Notes: generated by a model not told the origin, from the sequence alone. Shown: positions 35,357-45,085, numbered from the stretch's first letter. The stretch: DNA of 64,000 nt from Shewanella halifaxensis HAW-EB4 (GCF_000019185.1 NC_010334.1:2852001-2916000), one strand, 5' to 3'. A program made the numbers and translations.

Positions 35357-37078
35357 ATGGAGAAGTTATCTGGCGCCAGCATGGTCGTCCGTTCTCTTAT
35401 TGATGAAGGTGTTAAACATATTTTTGGCTATCCAGGCGGTTCCGTACTGGATATCTATGATGCCCTACACGAAAAATCTAATATCGAACATATCTTAGTC
35501 CGTCACGAGCAAGCAGCCGTTCATATGGCCGATGGTTATGCCCGTGCCACAGGTGAAGTTGGTGTTGTCTTAGTGACCTCAGGCCCCGGTGCAACCAATA
35601 CTATTACCGGTATTGCCACAGCCTATATGGACTCAATCCCTCTGGTGGTGATCTCAGGACAGGTTCCAAGCCACCTCATCGGGAATGATGCGTTTCAAGA
35701 GTGCGACATGATCGGTATTTCGCGCCCGGTCGTTAAGCACAGTTTCTTGGTTACCGATCCAAGAGATATTCCTGCCATCATCAAAAAAGCCTTTTATATC
35801 GCCTCTAGTGGTCGACCAGGTCCCGTTGTCGTTGATGTGCCGAAAGATTGTATGAATCCTGCCATTTTGCATGATTATCAGTACCCAGAAGATATCAGCA
35901 TGCGCTCATACAACCCGACAACATCGGGTCATAAAGGTCAGATCCGCCGCGGTCTACAAGCGCTGCTAAACGCCAAGAAGCCTGTACTCTATGTCGGTGG
36001 TGGCGCGGTAATATCCGGTTGTGATGCGCAGATCCTAGCGTTGTCTGAAAAGCTTGGGATCCCTGTTGTCAGCACCTTAATGGGCTTAGGTGCCTTTCCA
36101 GGCACCCACAAAAATAGTGTCGGCATGTTAGGCATGCACGGTTGCTACGAAGCTAATATGACAATGCATAATAGCGACCTTATTTTTGGCATTGGCGTAC
36201 GATTTGATGATCGTACTACCAATAATGTCGAGAAGTACTGTCCTAACGCCAAGATCTTACATATCGATATTGACCCCTCCTCTATCTCAAAGACGATTAG
36301 AGTCGATATTCCTATCGTGGGCTCAGCAGAGAAAATATTAGATGATATGTTGGCGCAGATAGATGCGAACGATTATGCCATCACAGATCCAGCAGCCAAT
36401 GATGAATGGTGGAGCGATATCGCCACATGGCGAGCACGTAACAGTCTTGCCTACTCAACCAACGACCAAAAAATTAAGCCACAGCAAGTGATCGAGGCCC
36501 TGCATAAACTCACCAATGGTGACGCCTATGTCGCATCAGATGTGGGTCAACACCAGATGTTTGCCGCGCTTTATTACCCATTCAATAAGCCTCGCCGCTG
36601 GATCAACTCAGGCGGCCTTGGCACCATGGGCTTTGGTTTACCAGCAGCGCTAGGTGTCAAACTGGCTAAACCTGACGAAACGGTAATCTGTGTTACGGGT
36701 GACGGCTCGATTCAGATGAATATTCAAGAGCTGTCTACCGCGTTGCAATACGATATTCCAGTGATTATTATCAACTTAAACAATCACTTCTTGGGCATGG
36801 TTAAACAGTGGCAAGATATGATTTATGCAGGTCGTCACTCCCAATCTTATATGGATTCAGTGCCTGATTTTGCTAAAATTTCTGAGGCTTATGGCCATGT
36901 AGGCATGACCATTAGCAATCCTGCCGAACTAGAATCCGCTCTTGAAAAAGCACTAAGCATGAAAGACAAACTGGTGTTTATGGATATCCACGTCGATGAA
37001 ACCGAGCATGTTCACCCGATGCAGATCCGTGGTGGGGCAATGAACGAGATGTGGCTAAGCAAAACGGAGAAGAGTTAA
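35357..37078 (+). CDS. ilvI: Acetolactate synthase III large (catalytic) subunit
   Basis: 573 residues. ThDP-dependent enzyme: the catalytic glutamate in LVRHEQAAVHMADGYARA, the ThDP/Mg motif VTGDGSIQMNIQELSTA with NLNNHFLGMVKQWQ, and the central FAD/Rossmann domain (RFDDRTTNN). It makes acetolactate/acetohydroxybutyrate, the first common step to valine, leucine and isoleucine. It overlaps ilvH by one base (TAATG). Confidence 0.97.
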   Translation: MEKLSGASMVVRSLIDEGVKHIFGYPGGSVLDIYDALHEKSNIEHILVRHEQAAVHMADGYARATGEVGVVLVTSGPGATNTITGIATAYMDSIPLVVISGQVPSHLIGNDAFQECDMIGISRPVVKHSFLVTDPRDIPAIIKKAFYIASSGRPGPVVVDVPKDCMNPAILHDYQYPEDISMRSYNPTTSGHKGQIRRGLQALLNAKKPVLYVGGGAVISGCDAQILALSEKLGIPVVSTLMGLGAFPGTHKNSVGMLGMHGCYEANMTMHNSDLIFGIGVRFDDRTTNNVEKYCPNAKILHIDIDPSSISKTIRVDIPIVGSAEKILDDMLAQIDANDYAITDPAANDEWWSDIATWRARNSLAYSTNDQKIKPQQVIEALHKLTNGDAYVASDVGQHQMFAALYYPFNKPRRWINSGGLGTMGFGLPAALGVKLAKPDETVICVTGDGSIQMNIQELSTALQYDIPVIIINLNNHFLGMVKQWQDMIYAGRHSQSYMDSVPDFAKISEAYGHVGMTISNPAELESALEKALSMKDKLVFMDIHVDETEHVHPMQIRGGAMNEMWLSKTEKS

Positions 37079-37572
37079 TGCGTCGAATTATATGTGTGTT
37101 ACTTGAAAACCAATCTGGCGCGCTCTCACGGGTTGTTGGTCTATTTTCTCAGCGCGGTTATAACATTGAAACCTTAACGGTTGCGCCTACTGAAGATAAA
37201 ACCCTGTCGCGCTTAACAGTCACGGTGAATGCCGATGAATATGTTTTAGAGCAGATAGAAAAGCAGCTGCATAAGCTAATTGATGTACTAAAGGTCTCTA
37301 ATATTACCGAGTCTGCTCACGTGGAGCGAGAACTTGCGCTTATCAAAGTTAAGGCACACGGTGACAACCGTGAAGAGGTAAAACGCTTAGCCGATATTTT
37401 CCGTGGTCAAATTGTTGATGTCACGCAAAGCCTTTATACCGTGCAACTTATCGGAACCAGCGAAAAACTTGATGCATGTATCGCGGCATTAGCCGAGTCT
37501 ACTAAGGTGGTTGAGATCTCACGTTCAGGAGTTGTCGGCCTTGCGCGCGGCGAGAAAGCGATGAAAGCCTAA
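37078..37572 (+). CDS. ilvH: Acetolactate synthase III small (regulatory) subunit
   Basis: 164 residues from ATG 37078 (MRRIICVLLENQSGALSRVVG), whose first base is the last base of the ilvI stop; E. coli IlvH has 163. N-terminal ACT domain (GLFSQRGYNIETLTVAPTED) and the C-terminal ALS-SS domain. It confers valine feedback inhibition on IlvI. Confidence 0.97.
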   Translation: MRRIICVLLENQSGALSRVVGLFSQRGYNIETLTVAPTEDKTLSRLTVTVNADEYVLEQIEKQLHKLIDVLKVSNITESAHVERELALIKVKAHGDNREEVKRLADIFRGQIVDVTQSLYTVQLIGTSEKLDACIAALAESTKVVEISRSGVVGLARGEKAMKA

Positions 37573-37590
37573 TCGAAGCCTGATATGACA

Positions 37591-37615
37591 AAAGGGAGCC
37601 AATCGGCTCCCTTTT
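37591..37615 (+). terminator. Terminator after ilvIH
   Basis: AAAGGGAGCC pairs with GGCTCCCTTT over AATC, followed by T residues; it may also serve the convergent sHSP gene. Confidence 0.85.
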
Positions 37616-37657
37616 TAAATTCACTTCTTGATTATAACCTATGCGGTTATCGGTCTA

Positions 37658-38098
37658 TTACTCGGCGTCGAGCAATCTTGTGCTGCCAATCTCAATTTTT
37701 CTTGGCTTCATCGCTTCAGGGATTTCGCGCTTAAGGTCAATATTGAGTAGACCATTTTCTAAGTCTGCACCTATCACTGTCACATAGTCAGCCAATTGGA
37801 ATGTGCGCTCAAATCCGCGCTCTGCTATGCCTTGGTAAAGGTATTCACGCTCATCTGTTGTATCAGCTTTAGTGCCTTTGACTAACAGCTTATCGCCTTC
37901 ACTCGTGATATCGAGCTCTTGCATGGTAAAACCTGCTACAGCCATGGTGATACGGTAGCGGTGCTCATTAATCAATTCGATATTATACGGTGGGTAACCA
38001 GAATTACCTTTATTCGACGCCGCGTGCTCGGCAAGTTGTGCCAAACGGTCAAATCCAATCGCGCTGCGGTATAGTGGTGTTAAATCGTAGTTTCTCAT
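37658..38098 (-). CDS. ibpA: Small heat-shock protein (Hsp20, IbpA type)
   Basis: 146 residues. N-terminus MRNYDLTPLYRSAIGFDRLA and the alpha-crystallin core (YPPYNIELINEHRYRITMAV to LENGLLNIDLKREIPE) match IbpA. It holds unfolding proteins at heat shock for later refolding by DnaK/ClpB. Regulation is visible: a sigma-32-like promoter about 170 bases upstream and an anti-Shine-Dalgarno UUGCU typical of ROSE RNA thermometers. Only one ibp gene is present here. Confidence 0.95.
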   Translation of the reverse strand: MRNYDLTPLYRSAIGFDRLAQLAEHAASNKGNSGYPPYNIELINEHRYRITMAVAGFTMQELDITSEGDKLLVKGTKADTTDEREYLYQGIAERGFERTFQLADYVTVIGADLENGLLNIDLKREIPEAMKPRKIEIGSTRLLDAE

Positions 38099-38104
38099 GG
38101 GTAT

Positions 38105-38121
38105 ATCCTTGTCTTAAGCAA
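38105..38121 (-). promoter_or_regulatory. ROSE-type RNA thermometer core at the ibpA ribosome-binding site
   Basis: On the minus strand UUGCU (38117-38121) lies seven bases before AGGA (38106-38109). This is the conserved ROSE pairing with one bulged G that hides the ribosome site at low temperature. The remaining 5' leader, about 145 bases, contains a further UUCG-capped hairpin (about 38200-38215). Confidence 0.72.
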
Positions 38122-38261
38122 TATATTTAAAAGTATGGTGGCCGACAACTGTCGCACCGATTTTGAGACTGTTAAGTCTTGTTGCTTATCTATATGTTGC
38201 CCCGAAGGCACAACAATTAGATATTCAGTTAAGGCCCTCATTGAGCGACCTTAATAACTAT

Positions 38262-38288
38262 ATATGGATCGGATATTAGTATTTCAAG
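38262..38288 (-). promoter_or_regulatory. Sigma-32 (heat-shock) promoter of ibpA
   Basis: CTTGAAA (38282-38288) and ATCCATAT (38262-38269), read leftward, match the heat-shock consensus CTTGAAA / CCCCATNT. The spacer is 12 bases, one short of usual. Confidence 0.72.
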
Positions 38289-38352
38289 TGCGTGCACTAA
38301 AGTTTTCCTAAATAGGGAGTAAATCAATGTTCACTTACCTATTGAGCCAAAA

Positions 38353-38388
38353 AAAATCCAGTACTTGCAAAAGCAAGTACTGGATTTT
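38353..38388 (-). terminator. Terminator of the 5'-nucleotidase gene
   Basis: A 16-bp perfect stem, AAAATCCAGTACTTGC with its complement, closes an AAAA loop. It lies 79 bases beyond the stop of the leftward 5'-nucleotidase gene. The length and symmetry allow use in either direction. Confidence 0.85.
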
Positions 38389-38466
38389 AAAAATACAACG
38401 TCTTTGTCTGCTAAATCGTTAAACTCGAATAATCAAATTTAAACGATTCAGTTGGGCTAATAACGA

Positions 38467-40248
38467 TTAATCAGCAGCTTTAGCACAGCTCTTAACTTCT
38501 GAGCCACCACGGAAGAATTTAGGGTGACCACCATTAGCAGGCGCGTATTCAGCTACCTTAATGCTTGGGTTCTTCTCGAAGTATTCACGAAGTACTGATG
38601 CATCGCTACGTTGCGTATCAATGTAGTTTGCATGAGCTGTCACTACTGGGTAGTCATCACCACCTTTAGCACTGAAATTAATCAATGAGAAAGTGTAATT
38701 ATCGTTAGGATTGAAATCTCGGCCACCTAGAGATGCTATATCTACGATGTCAGCAGAAGTTGCCTCTGGATTAATTTCAAGAGCATCACAAGCCACGTTC
38801 ATTTCCATTGGATAAAGCTGAGGCATACCACCACCAGTCTTTACCGCTACATTCGCTAGGTAATCTTGTACTTCGGTACCAGACATAGTCACAAATGCAA
38901 CATCATTGGCAAATGGTTGTACAGTAAGAACGTCACGGTATGAAATTGTACCTTCAGCGATAGAATCTCGGATACCACCAGAGTTCATCACACCAAAGTC
39001 TACAGTCGCAGCGAAGTTAGCAGTAACCCAATCAGCGTAAGCGCGAGTTAATAGTTGACCTAGGTTAGTTTGTTCAGCACGAACAACACCGCGGTCACCT
39101 TCAAGCTTGCCATCTGTACTTGAAATATCCACATCAAGTAGCTCTTGACCAATATCTTGATAATGCTGCAGCGCATCAATTACCAACTGATCTTGTTCAA
39201 TCTCTTCAGTAATGAAAACAAGTTCTTCGTTTTCATTTTCTTCTTTTAAGTTGATAGGGATCAGCTTATAGCTAGCTAATGTCAATTCGCCATTGATATA
39301 TTCAAAATCAGCGCGGCCAACATACTTGCCCCATTCGTGAGCTTGCATGATATAAGTACCATTTTTCTGATCAGGCTTGCATTCATCACCAGGTTTAAAA
39401 TCTGCGTAGCCATCACCTTCCATACAAACTGGGTTTTGTGAGTGACCACCAATAATGGCTTGTAACTTACCTTTGGCAACCGATTCAGCTAACTTTACAT
39501 CGCCTGGAGCTTCAGTACCGTGCTCACCATTTGCATAATGACCCATGTGCGTTAGCGCGAACACCATATCTACGGTTTCGTTTGTTTCGATTTCAGTTAG
39601 TACTTTTTCAATCTCAACCTGAGGATCGGTGAAATGCAGGCTTTCTACATTGTCTGGGCTGACAACTTTTGGTGTATCAACAGTAGTGAAACCTATGACA
39701 GCAACCTTTAACCCGTTGATTTCAAAAACACGGTAAGGTTCAAAGTAACGCTCCGCTGTAGGTTTTCCTTCGCTATCTTTTTTGTAAATGTTTGCAGCTA
39801 GCATTGGAAATTTAGCAATATTAGCTTGCATATCTAATACTGATAGAGGGTTATCAAATTCGTGGTTACCAACAGCCATTGCGTCATAACCTAACATCCC
39901 CATACCGATAAAGTCTGGTACTGCATCTTGCATATCAGACTCTGGTACACCCGTATTAATGTCACCACCAGAAAGTAAAATAGACTCGCCACCTTCGCGC
40001 TCTACTTCATCACGAATAGTGTCGATAGCTGTTTTACGCGCCGCCATACCATATTCGCCATCTTTATTTGCCCAGAAACGGCCATGGTTATCATTGGTGT
40101 GGATTACAGTAAAAATCGTACAAGCGTCACCCGCATCAGCACAAGCTTGCGAGATATACTTATGGTCATCGTTATTATCACTGCCACAAGCTGTTAACGC
40201 AGATACAACAGCTGTTGCGACTAGCCCTTTAAGTAAAATCTTATTCAT
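38467..40248 (-). CDS. 5'-nucleotidase / metallophosphatase lipoprotein (UshA/NadN-like)
   Basis: 593 residues from ATG 40248 (MNKILLKGLVATAVV), preceded by AAGGGG. The signal peptide ends in a lipobox, SALTAC. Metallophosphoesterase motifs follow: TVIHTNDNHGRF, GGDINTG, GNHEFD, THMGHY and GGHSQ. The C-terminal nucleotidase domain has NSGGIRDSI. It should be a membrane-anchored periplasmic or surface enzyme that releases nucleosides and phosphate from nucleotides. The adenine-stacking residues were not checked, so 2',3'-cyclic nucleotide activity is also possible. Confidence 0.9.
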   Translation of the reverse strand: MNKILLKGLVATAVVSALTACGSDNNDDHKYISQACADAGDACTIFTVIHTNDNHGRFWANKDGEYGMAARKTAIDTIRDEVEREGGESILLSGGDINTGVPESDMQDAVPDFIGMGMLGYDAMAVGNHEFDNPLSVLDMQANIAKFPMLAANIYKKDSEGKPTAERYFEPYRVFEINGLKVAVIGFTTVDTPKVVSPDNVESLHFTDPQVEIEKVLTEIETNETVDMVFALTHMGHYANGEHGTEAPGDVKLAESVAKGKLQAIIGGHSQNPVCMEGDGYADFKPGDECKPDQKNGTYIMQAHEWGKYVGRADFEYINGELTLASYKLIPINLKEENENEELVFITEEIEQDQLVIDALQHYQDIGQELLDVDISSTDGKLEGDRGVVRAEQTNLGQLLTRAYADWVTANFAATVDFGVMNSGGIRDSIAEGTISYRDVLTVQPFANDVAFVTMSGTEVQDYLANVAVKTGGGMPQLYPMEMNVACDALEINPEATSADIVDIASLGGRDFNPNDNYTFSLINFSAKGGDDYPVVTAHANYIDTQRSDASVLREYFEKNPSIKVAEYAPANGGHPKFFRGGSEVKSCAKAAD

Positions 40249-40621
40249 TACAATCAACCCCTTGATATATTTTTTATATTTTGTAACTTTAAAGTTATCT
40301 AGCAAAAAGCATCATTTCCTTTTGCGGAAGCCATCTTATCAAAGCTTAGGCATATGTTGTGTCACATTTATGATACATCGTGATCTAAACGACTCTTTTA
40401 TATACACATTATCGATATGATCGTTCGCCATGCAAAACAAGGGTGGCAACCCGAATAGGCAAGCATAGGAGCGTTTGGGATAGAGGAAGCAAAATAAAAA
40501 ATAAAACACGAAAATACACTGAGTTAAAGCCAAGAAGGAATGCCGTTAATTATCCCGATTACGGAACAGCTGGCAACGAAAGTATCGCGGCCAGTCTGTG
40601 CAAAAAACAAGCAAATAGATT
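40249..40621. other. Gene-less stretch between the 5'-nucleotidase and esterase genes
   Basis: Several short overlapping frames occur on both strands but none has a family signature or ribosome site. The segment TTGTGTCACATTT near 40352 gives a half match to a CRP site. The promoter of the 5'-nucleotidase must lie here. Confidence 0.5.
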
Positions 40622-41302
40622 TTACTTACCGTATGGCAGCACTGATTGCAGCCAAAGCGAAATATCTTGTAGCTGCTCGGGCAAAACGTTGTGGGCCATG
40701 TTGTAAGTTTTCCATTGGGTATTAAACCCCTCGCCTTGCAGTAGTTTAAAGGCCATTTCACCTGCATATACTGGAACTACATCATCTTCAACACCGTGGT
40801 GCTGTATGATTGACGTGTCACGATTTACATTTGAAAGTCCTTTGGGGAGGGAGTCACCACTTGGAAGGTAGCAAGAAAGCGCCATTATCCCAGCCAGCTT
40901 ATGCGGTAACCGAAGGCCTGTGTGCAGGCTCATCACCCCGCCTTGACTAAAGCCGGCTAACACAATGTTTTCAGTTGGGATCCCGAGCGCTATTTGTTCT
41001 TCAATCAAAGCGATGATCTGTTGCTCACTCTGCTCGACACCTTGCTTATCCGCTCGCTCATGTAGATCCATACTCTTAATGTCATACCAAGCACGCATAA
41101 TATAGCCACCGTTAATGGTGACGGCTTGCTCTGGCGCATGAGGGAATATAAAGCGGATCCCATGCTCACTACCTAAGCCTAATGCTGGTACAACAGGAGC
41201 AAAACCTGCACCAGAGTCTCCTAGGCCATGAAGCCAGATAACGCAGGCTTTTGCCTCTTGGGTTGGTTCTATCGTAATACGCTCAAGCTTGGAGTCAGAC
41301 AT
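40622..41302 (-). CDS. Carboxylesterase / phospholipase-like alpha/beta hydrolase
   Basis: 226 residues of the acyl-protein-thioesterase/carboxylesterase family. Oxyanion motif IWLHGLGDSGAGFAP, nucleophile elbow GFSQGGVMSLH, catalytic Asp in GVEDDVVPVYAG and His in MAHNVLPEQ, where most relatives have GHS. Cytoplasmic, no signal peptide. Substrate is not predictable beyond short acyl esters. Confidence 0.92.
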   Translation of the reverse strand: MSDSKLERITIEPTQEAKACVIWLHGLGDSGAGFAPVVPALGLGSEHGIRFIFPHAPEQAVTINGGYIMRAWYDIKSMDLHERADKQGVEQSEQQIIALIEEQIALGIPTENIVLAGFSQGGVMSLHTGLRLPHKLAGIMALSCYLPSGDSLPKGLSNVNRDTSIIQHHGVEDDVVPVYAGEMAFKLLQGEGFNTQWKTYNMAHNVLPEQLQDISLWLQSVLPYGK

Positions 41303-41536
41303 TGTATCCCTTAAAAATGACTATTTGTTAAATTCGCCTTGATATTACCAGCCTATAGGGAGTTAGCCCATAGTGCCGCCCCTTAAAGAACCGCGACGGT
41401 AATGATACAAAATAACCGAAGACACTGAGTTGACATTCAAACCATTAAATCAGTTATTGTCGCGTTGTCGGCTTTCTCTATCACAATTTAGATCATAAGC
41501 TAATTGTAGATGGATCAGTACTAAGGCTGAAATAAG

Positions 41537-42535
41537 ATGGGACTTCTTCAAAATGGACAATGGGTAGATCAATGGTATTCAACCAAAGACAGAGATGGTC
41601 AGTTTCAACGTGAAGAGTCCAGTTTTCGACACTGGATCACCGCAGATGGTCAACCAATTAAAACAGGGGAAACTCCTTTTAAAGCAGAAAAAGGCCGTTA
41701 TCACCTATACGTATCACTCGCCTGCCCTTGGGCCCATAGAACCCTCATATTTCGAGTCTTAAAAGGGCTAAAAGATTTTATCAGCGTCATTGTTGTTGAG
41801 CCGCATATGCTCGGTAATGGGTGGGAGTTTGCAGGTCGTAAACAAAGTAAGCTTGCTCATCATATTATTGGTGCAGACAGAGACACACTCAATCAAGCTG
41901 ACTACCTTTACCAAATCTACCAAAAGGCTCAAGCCAACTATAATGGTCGAGTCACAGTGCCAGTATTATGGGACAAACAGAATCAAACTATTGTCAGTAA
42001 CGAATCATCAGAAATAATACGCATGTTAAACAGCGAGTTTGATCAATTAACGGGCAACGAGCTCGACTTTTACCCGCGGCATTTACGCCAACAAATAGAC
42101 AAACTTAACAACTTTATTTATTCGACTATCAATAATGGCGTTTATAAAGCTGGCTTTGCCACGACCCAAACGGCCTACAACCAAGCTTATGACGCTCTTT
42201 TTGATGCGCTTGATAAAATCGAGCGCATCCTTGAAGACAAGCGTTATTTAACTGGCTCTGATCTCACTGAAGCCGATTTGAGGCTATTTACCACTCTTAT
42301 TCGCTTCGACGCGGTTTATGTGGGTCACTTTAAAACCAATATGAAACGTATTGTCGACTATTCGAACCTACAAGGTTACCTCAAAGATATCTATCAACGA
42401 CCAGGCGTAGCGAGTACGGTCAATTTTGAGCATATTAAACAGCACTATTACTTTAGCCATGACACCATTAATCCAACCCGCATTGTACCTAATGGGCCTG
42501 TTTTAGACTTAACATCAACCCACGGCCGAGGTTAG
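41537..42535 (+). CDS. Glutathionyl-hydroquinone reductase (YqjG/ECM4, Xi-class GST)
   Basis: 332 residues. N-terminal thioredoxin-like domain with the catalytic cysteine in SLACPWAHRTLIFR, and a C-terminal GST helical domain (YLTGSDLTEADLRLFTTLIRFD). It reduces glutathionyl-hydroquinones to hydroquinones using glutathione. Single-gene unit. Confidence 0.95.
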   Translation: MGLLQNGQWVDQWYSTKDRDGQFQREESSFRHWITADGQPIKTGETPFKAEKGRYHLYVSLACPWAHRTLIFRVLKGLKDFISVIVVEPHMLGNGWEFAGRKQSKLAHHIIGADRDTLNQADYLYQIYQKAQANYNGRVTVPVLWDKQNQTIVSNESSEIIRMLNSEFDQLTGNELDFYPRHLRQQIDKLNNFIYSTINNGVYKAGFATTQTAYNQAYDALFDALDKIERILEDKRYLTGSDLTEADLRLFTTLIRFDAVYVGHFKTNMKRIVDYSNLQGYLKDIYQRPGVASTVNFEHIKQHYYFSHDTINPTRIVPNGPVLDLTSTHGRG

Positions 42536-42555
42536 CAACAGGGGGGCTTATTATT

Positions 42556-42774
42556 TTAGCCTACCCCTAACTCTTCCATCACTAGCAGCAGTTGCTCGCT
42601 AGAGTCGAGCTTGATGTTCCAACGCACCGCACCAGCATCAGCAACAACCATCAAAGCGTCTTGATGAAACTTAATATCATCAACCATGGCATATAACTGA
42701 CAGCCATTATCTAAACGCACTTGAACTTCAAAAGGGGAAACAATAAATTTTCCAGCGGAAAAATGGATGATCAT
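42556..42774 (-). CDS. Small protein of unknown function (possibly DUF3389)
   Basis: 72 residues, MIIHFSAGKFIVSPFEVQVR to SEQLLLVMEELGVG, predicted all-beta start and a short helical end. It resembles small Vibrio/Shewanella proteins that I associate with DUF3389, but I cannot confirm this. No signal peptide, and no cysteine that would suggest metal binding by clusters. Located leftward beyond the SlyD-like gene, past that gene's terminator. Confidence 0.7.
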   Translation of the reverse strand: MIIHFSAGKFIVSPFEVQVRLDNGCQLYAMVDDIKFHQDALMVVADAGAVRWNIKLDSSEQLLLVMEELGVG

Positions 42775-42820
42775 AAGCGGTTAGCATCTCTAAAAAAGCT
42801 AAAATAACAAAGACAATAAA

Positions 42821-42842
42821 AAAGCCCAACTTAGGTTGGGCT
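42821..42842 (-). terminator. Terminator of the SlyD-like gene
   Basis: On the minus strand GCCCAACC and GTTGGGC pair over CTAA and are followed by TTTTTT; it lies 24 bases after the stop codon. Confidence 0.85.
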
Positions 42843-42865
42843 CTATTTCTACAGGCTACACCAGC

Positions 42866-43348
42866 TTAATGGTGGTGACCACCTTTACCATGTGCATGAC
42901 CATGTGCAATCTCTTCACTAGTCGCATCACGTACGTCCATCACTTCAAGGTCGAAAGTCAATTCACGGCCCGCTAATGGGTGGTTAACATCCACAGTTGC
43001 CATAAACTTGCCCACTTTAAGGATAGTCACTTGACGTTGACCTTCATCGGTATTGATCAGTGCACGCATACCAGGTTTCCATACTGATGCACCTTGAAGA
43101 TGTTTAACAGAAACACGCTGCTCGCAATCTTCATTACGCTCACCATAAGTTTCACTCGCAGGAAGCGTAACTGAGAACTTAGCACCAACGTCTTTACCCG
43201 TCAGAGCATCTTCAACACCATGCATCATGTTGTCATGGCCATGAAGGTACGCAATTGGGTCTAAACCTTCGTTGGTTTCTAATACTTCACCCTGCTCATC
43301 ACGTAATGTGTAGTTAAACTGCACAACTGAATCATCTTTAATACTCAT
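42866..43348 (-). CDS. slyD: SlyD-type FKBP peptidyl-prolyl isomerase
   Basis: 160 residues. FKBP domain interrupted by the insert-in-flap chaperone domain, with VVQFNYTLRDEQGEVLETN, GHDNMMHGVEDALTGKDVG and VNHPLAGRELTFDLEV. The C-terminus is short and histidine rich (HGHAHGKGGHHH), suggesting nickel or zinc binding as in SlyD, though without the long Cys/His tail of E. coli. It catalyses proline isomerisation and has chaperone activity. A paralogue elsewhere cannot be excluded, so the symbol is tentative. Confidence 0.88.
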   Translation of the reverse strand: MSIKDDSVVQFNYTLRDEQGEVLETNEGLDPIAYLHGHDNMMHGVEDALTGKDVGAKFSVTLPASETYGERNEDCEQRVSVKHLQGASVWKPGMRALINTDEGQRQVTILKVGKFMATVDVNHPLAGRELTFDLEVMDVRDATSEEIAHGHAHGKGGHHH

Positions 43349-43526
43349 GGTATTCCTTAACGCTAATTTAATGGCCGCAGCTTACCAAAACTCAACCTAG
43401 GCCTCTAGTTTTATCGTTCTTGGACTCTTATAGACAAAAATGCTTTATCTAAGCTTTTAATAAGAGTTTGAAAGTATCACAATAACGATGCAACCGTTTT
43501 GATTGCACCCTATTCAAATTTGAAGT

Positions 43527-44717
43527 TTATCTAACTTTCAATGCCTTAAACGTCGCCTCATCAGGATAGCCATCGGCAACTAGCCCTTGGCTCTTTTGGT
43601 AAGCCTGTAGTCCTTTTACCGACTTAGCGCCCAATATCCCATCGGGTTTGCCCACATCATAACCCTGGCTATTTAATTGAACTTGTAACTCTTTCACCCG
43701 CGCTCGGCTTAGATTTGGCATTTTAGGAGGCGCCACATTTAAAGCCACTGCCCCATTAATTCTATCGGCAAGATGGCCAACGGCTATCGCATAAAATGTC
43801 GAACGGTTCCAGCGCATGATCACATCAAAGTTGTCATAGCCGAGGAATGCAGGACCGGTATGCCCTGATGGCAAATAAAGCGCCGCCTGCATCTCAGGCG
43901 TGCTCAGTGGTGAGCCATTGGTTTGAGTAATACCGAGTTCTGCCCAACGCGCAAGTGGCTGCGCCTCAGCCTTACCAAGATGCGCGTAGGAGAAGTTTGC
44001 CGGCAGAGTCACTTCCCTTCCCCAGCGCTCGTTGCGTTTCCAACCTAGGTTTTGTAGAAAGTTAGCTGCAGAGGTTAATGCGTCTTCGGTGCTATTCCAC
44101 AAGTCTGCTTTACCATCTCCGTCTCCATCAACCGCATATTTTGCATATGCTGAAGGCATAAATTGAGTATGCCCCATGGCTCCTGCCCAAGAACCAACCA
44201 TATCCGTTTCAGCAAAGTTATAACGCTCTTTGAGCTTCAGCGCTTGCATCAGTTCGGTGGTGAAGTAGCTACTGCGCCTTGGATCGCAAGCCAGTGTTGC
44301 TAGAGAATCGAGTACAGACATCTTGCCTTTATAGGAGCCAAAGTTAGTTTCTAACCCCCAAAACGCTAAAAGATATTGTGGCGGAATGCCATATTCTTTT
44401 GCCAGCTTGTGTAATAGCACTTTATGTTCTTGATAAAGCTTGCGACCTTGAGCCACACGCCAATCGGTAACACGCTTAGTAAAATAGTTCTCAAACGACT
44501 GACTAAATTCTGGCTGTTTTTTATCAAGCTCTATGACTCTTGGCACAAATTTAACGTTTGCCAAGGTTGTGTCAATAGTCTGTTGTGATAAGCCTTGAGC
44601 TTTTGCAGTCTGTTGTAGGTCTGCAACACAAGTTGCCCAATTTGGCTGCTCGGATGTCGCGTATGCTGCTGAACTCGTAAGTAGAAGCGCTGTAGCCAGG
44701 GGGATTGATTTAAACAA
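43527..44717 (-). CDS. Lytic murein transglycosylase, MltB-type, with peptidoglycan-binding domain
   Basis: 396 residues. Signal peptide to SSAAYA (about residue 20), SLT-type MltB core with the catalytic glutamate in LLAFWGLETNFGSYKG, the conserved GAMGHTQFMPSAYAKYAVDGDGDGKADLW signature in part (GAMGHTQFMPS), and a C-terminal PG_binding_1 domain (KELQVQLNSQGYDVGKPDG). It is periplasmic and has no lipobox, unlike E. coli MltB. It cleaves glycan strands to 1,6-anhydromuropeptides. Confidence 0.93.
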   Translation of the reverse strand: MFKSIPLATALLLTSSAAYATSEQPNWATCVADLQQTAKAQGLSQQTIDTTLANVKFVPRVIELDKKQPEFSQSFENYFTKRVTDWRVAQGRKLYQEHKVLLHKLAKEYGIPPQYLLAFWGLETNFGSYKGKMSVLDSLATLACDPRRSSYFTTELMQALKLKERYNFAETDMVGSWAGAMGHTQFMPSAYAKYAVDGDGDGKADLWNSTEDALTSAANFLQNLGWKRNERWGREVTLPANFSYAHLGKAEAQPLARWAELGITQTNGSPLSTPEMQAALYLPSGHTGPAFLGYDNFDVIMRWNRSTFYAIAVGHLADRINGAVALNVAPPKMPNLSRARVKELQVQLNSQGYDVGKPDGILGAKSVKGLQAYQKSQGLVADGYPDEATFKALKVR

Positions 44718-45085
44718 TAGAAGACTCCCAAAATGAATGACTGTAACGTATAAAATGACGTGGCTTGATTAAACTGACCTTAAACTCGCTTCATCTAATC
44801 TGAATTTCATTCATAATCATTTTCACGAGGTTTTATCAAGCTCTTGTAAAATATCATACTATGCTAGCAGCATAATATAGATTAAATTCACTTTAATATT
44901 ACGCTGAAGTGACGAATACATAGCAAATGCTCGAATTGCGAGCAAAAATCGCGGATATAAGCTACTTTTGCTTTATTCATCTATAGATAATTAGCTTAAA
45001 TGACTTGCTAAAATGCTAAGCCAGTTGCAGACTAATACACATTGAAATCTAGCTCATTTACACCTAACCAAACAAGAGATTAATC
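44718..45085. other. Gene-less AT-rich stretch
   Basis: 368 bases between divergent genes. A small palindrome TGCTCG-AATTG-CGAGCA lies near 44928. No credible frame. It must hold promoters for the transglycosylase and DUF2750 genes. Confidence 0.5.

Noticed and set aside
40443..40767. Three short overlapping frames in the gap and end of the esterase gene
   Set aside because: All are shadows or lack starts with ribosome sites; none has a family match.
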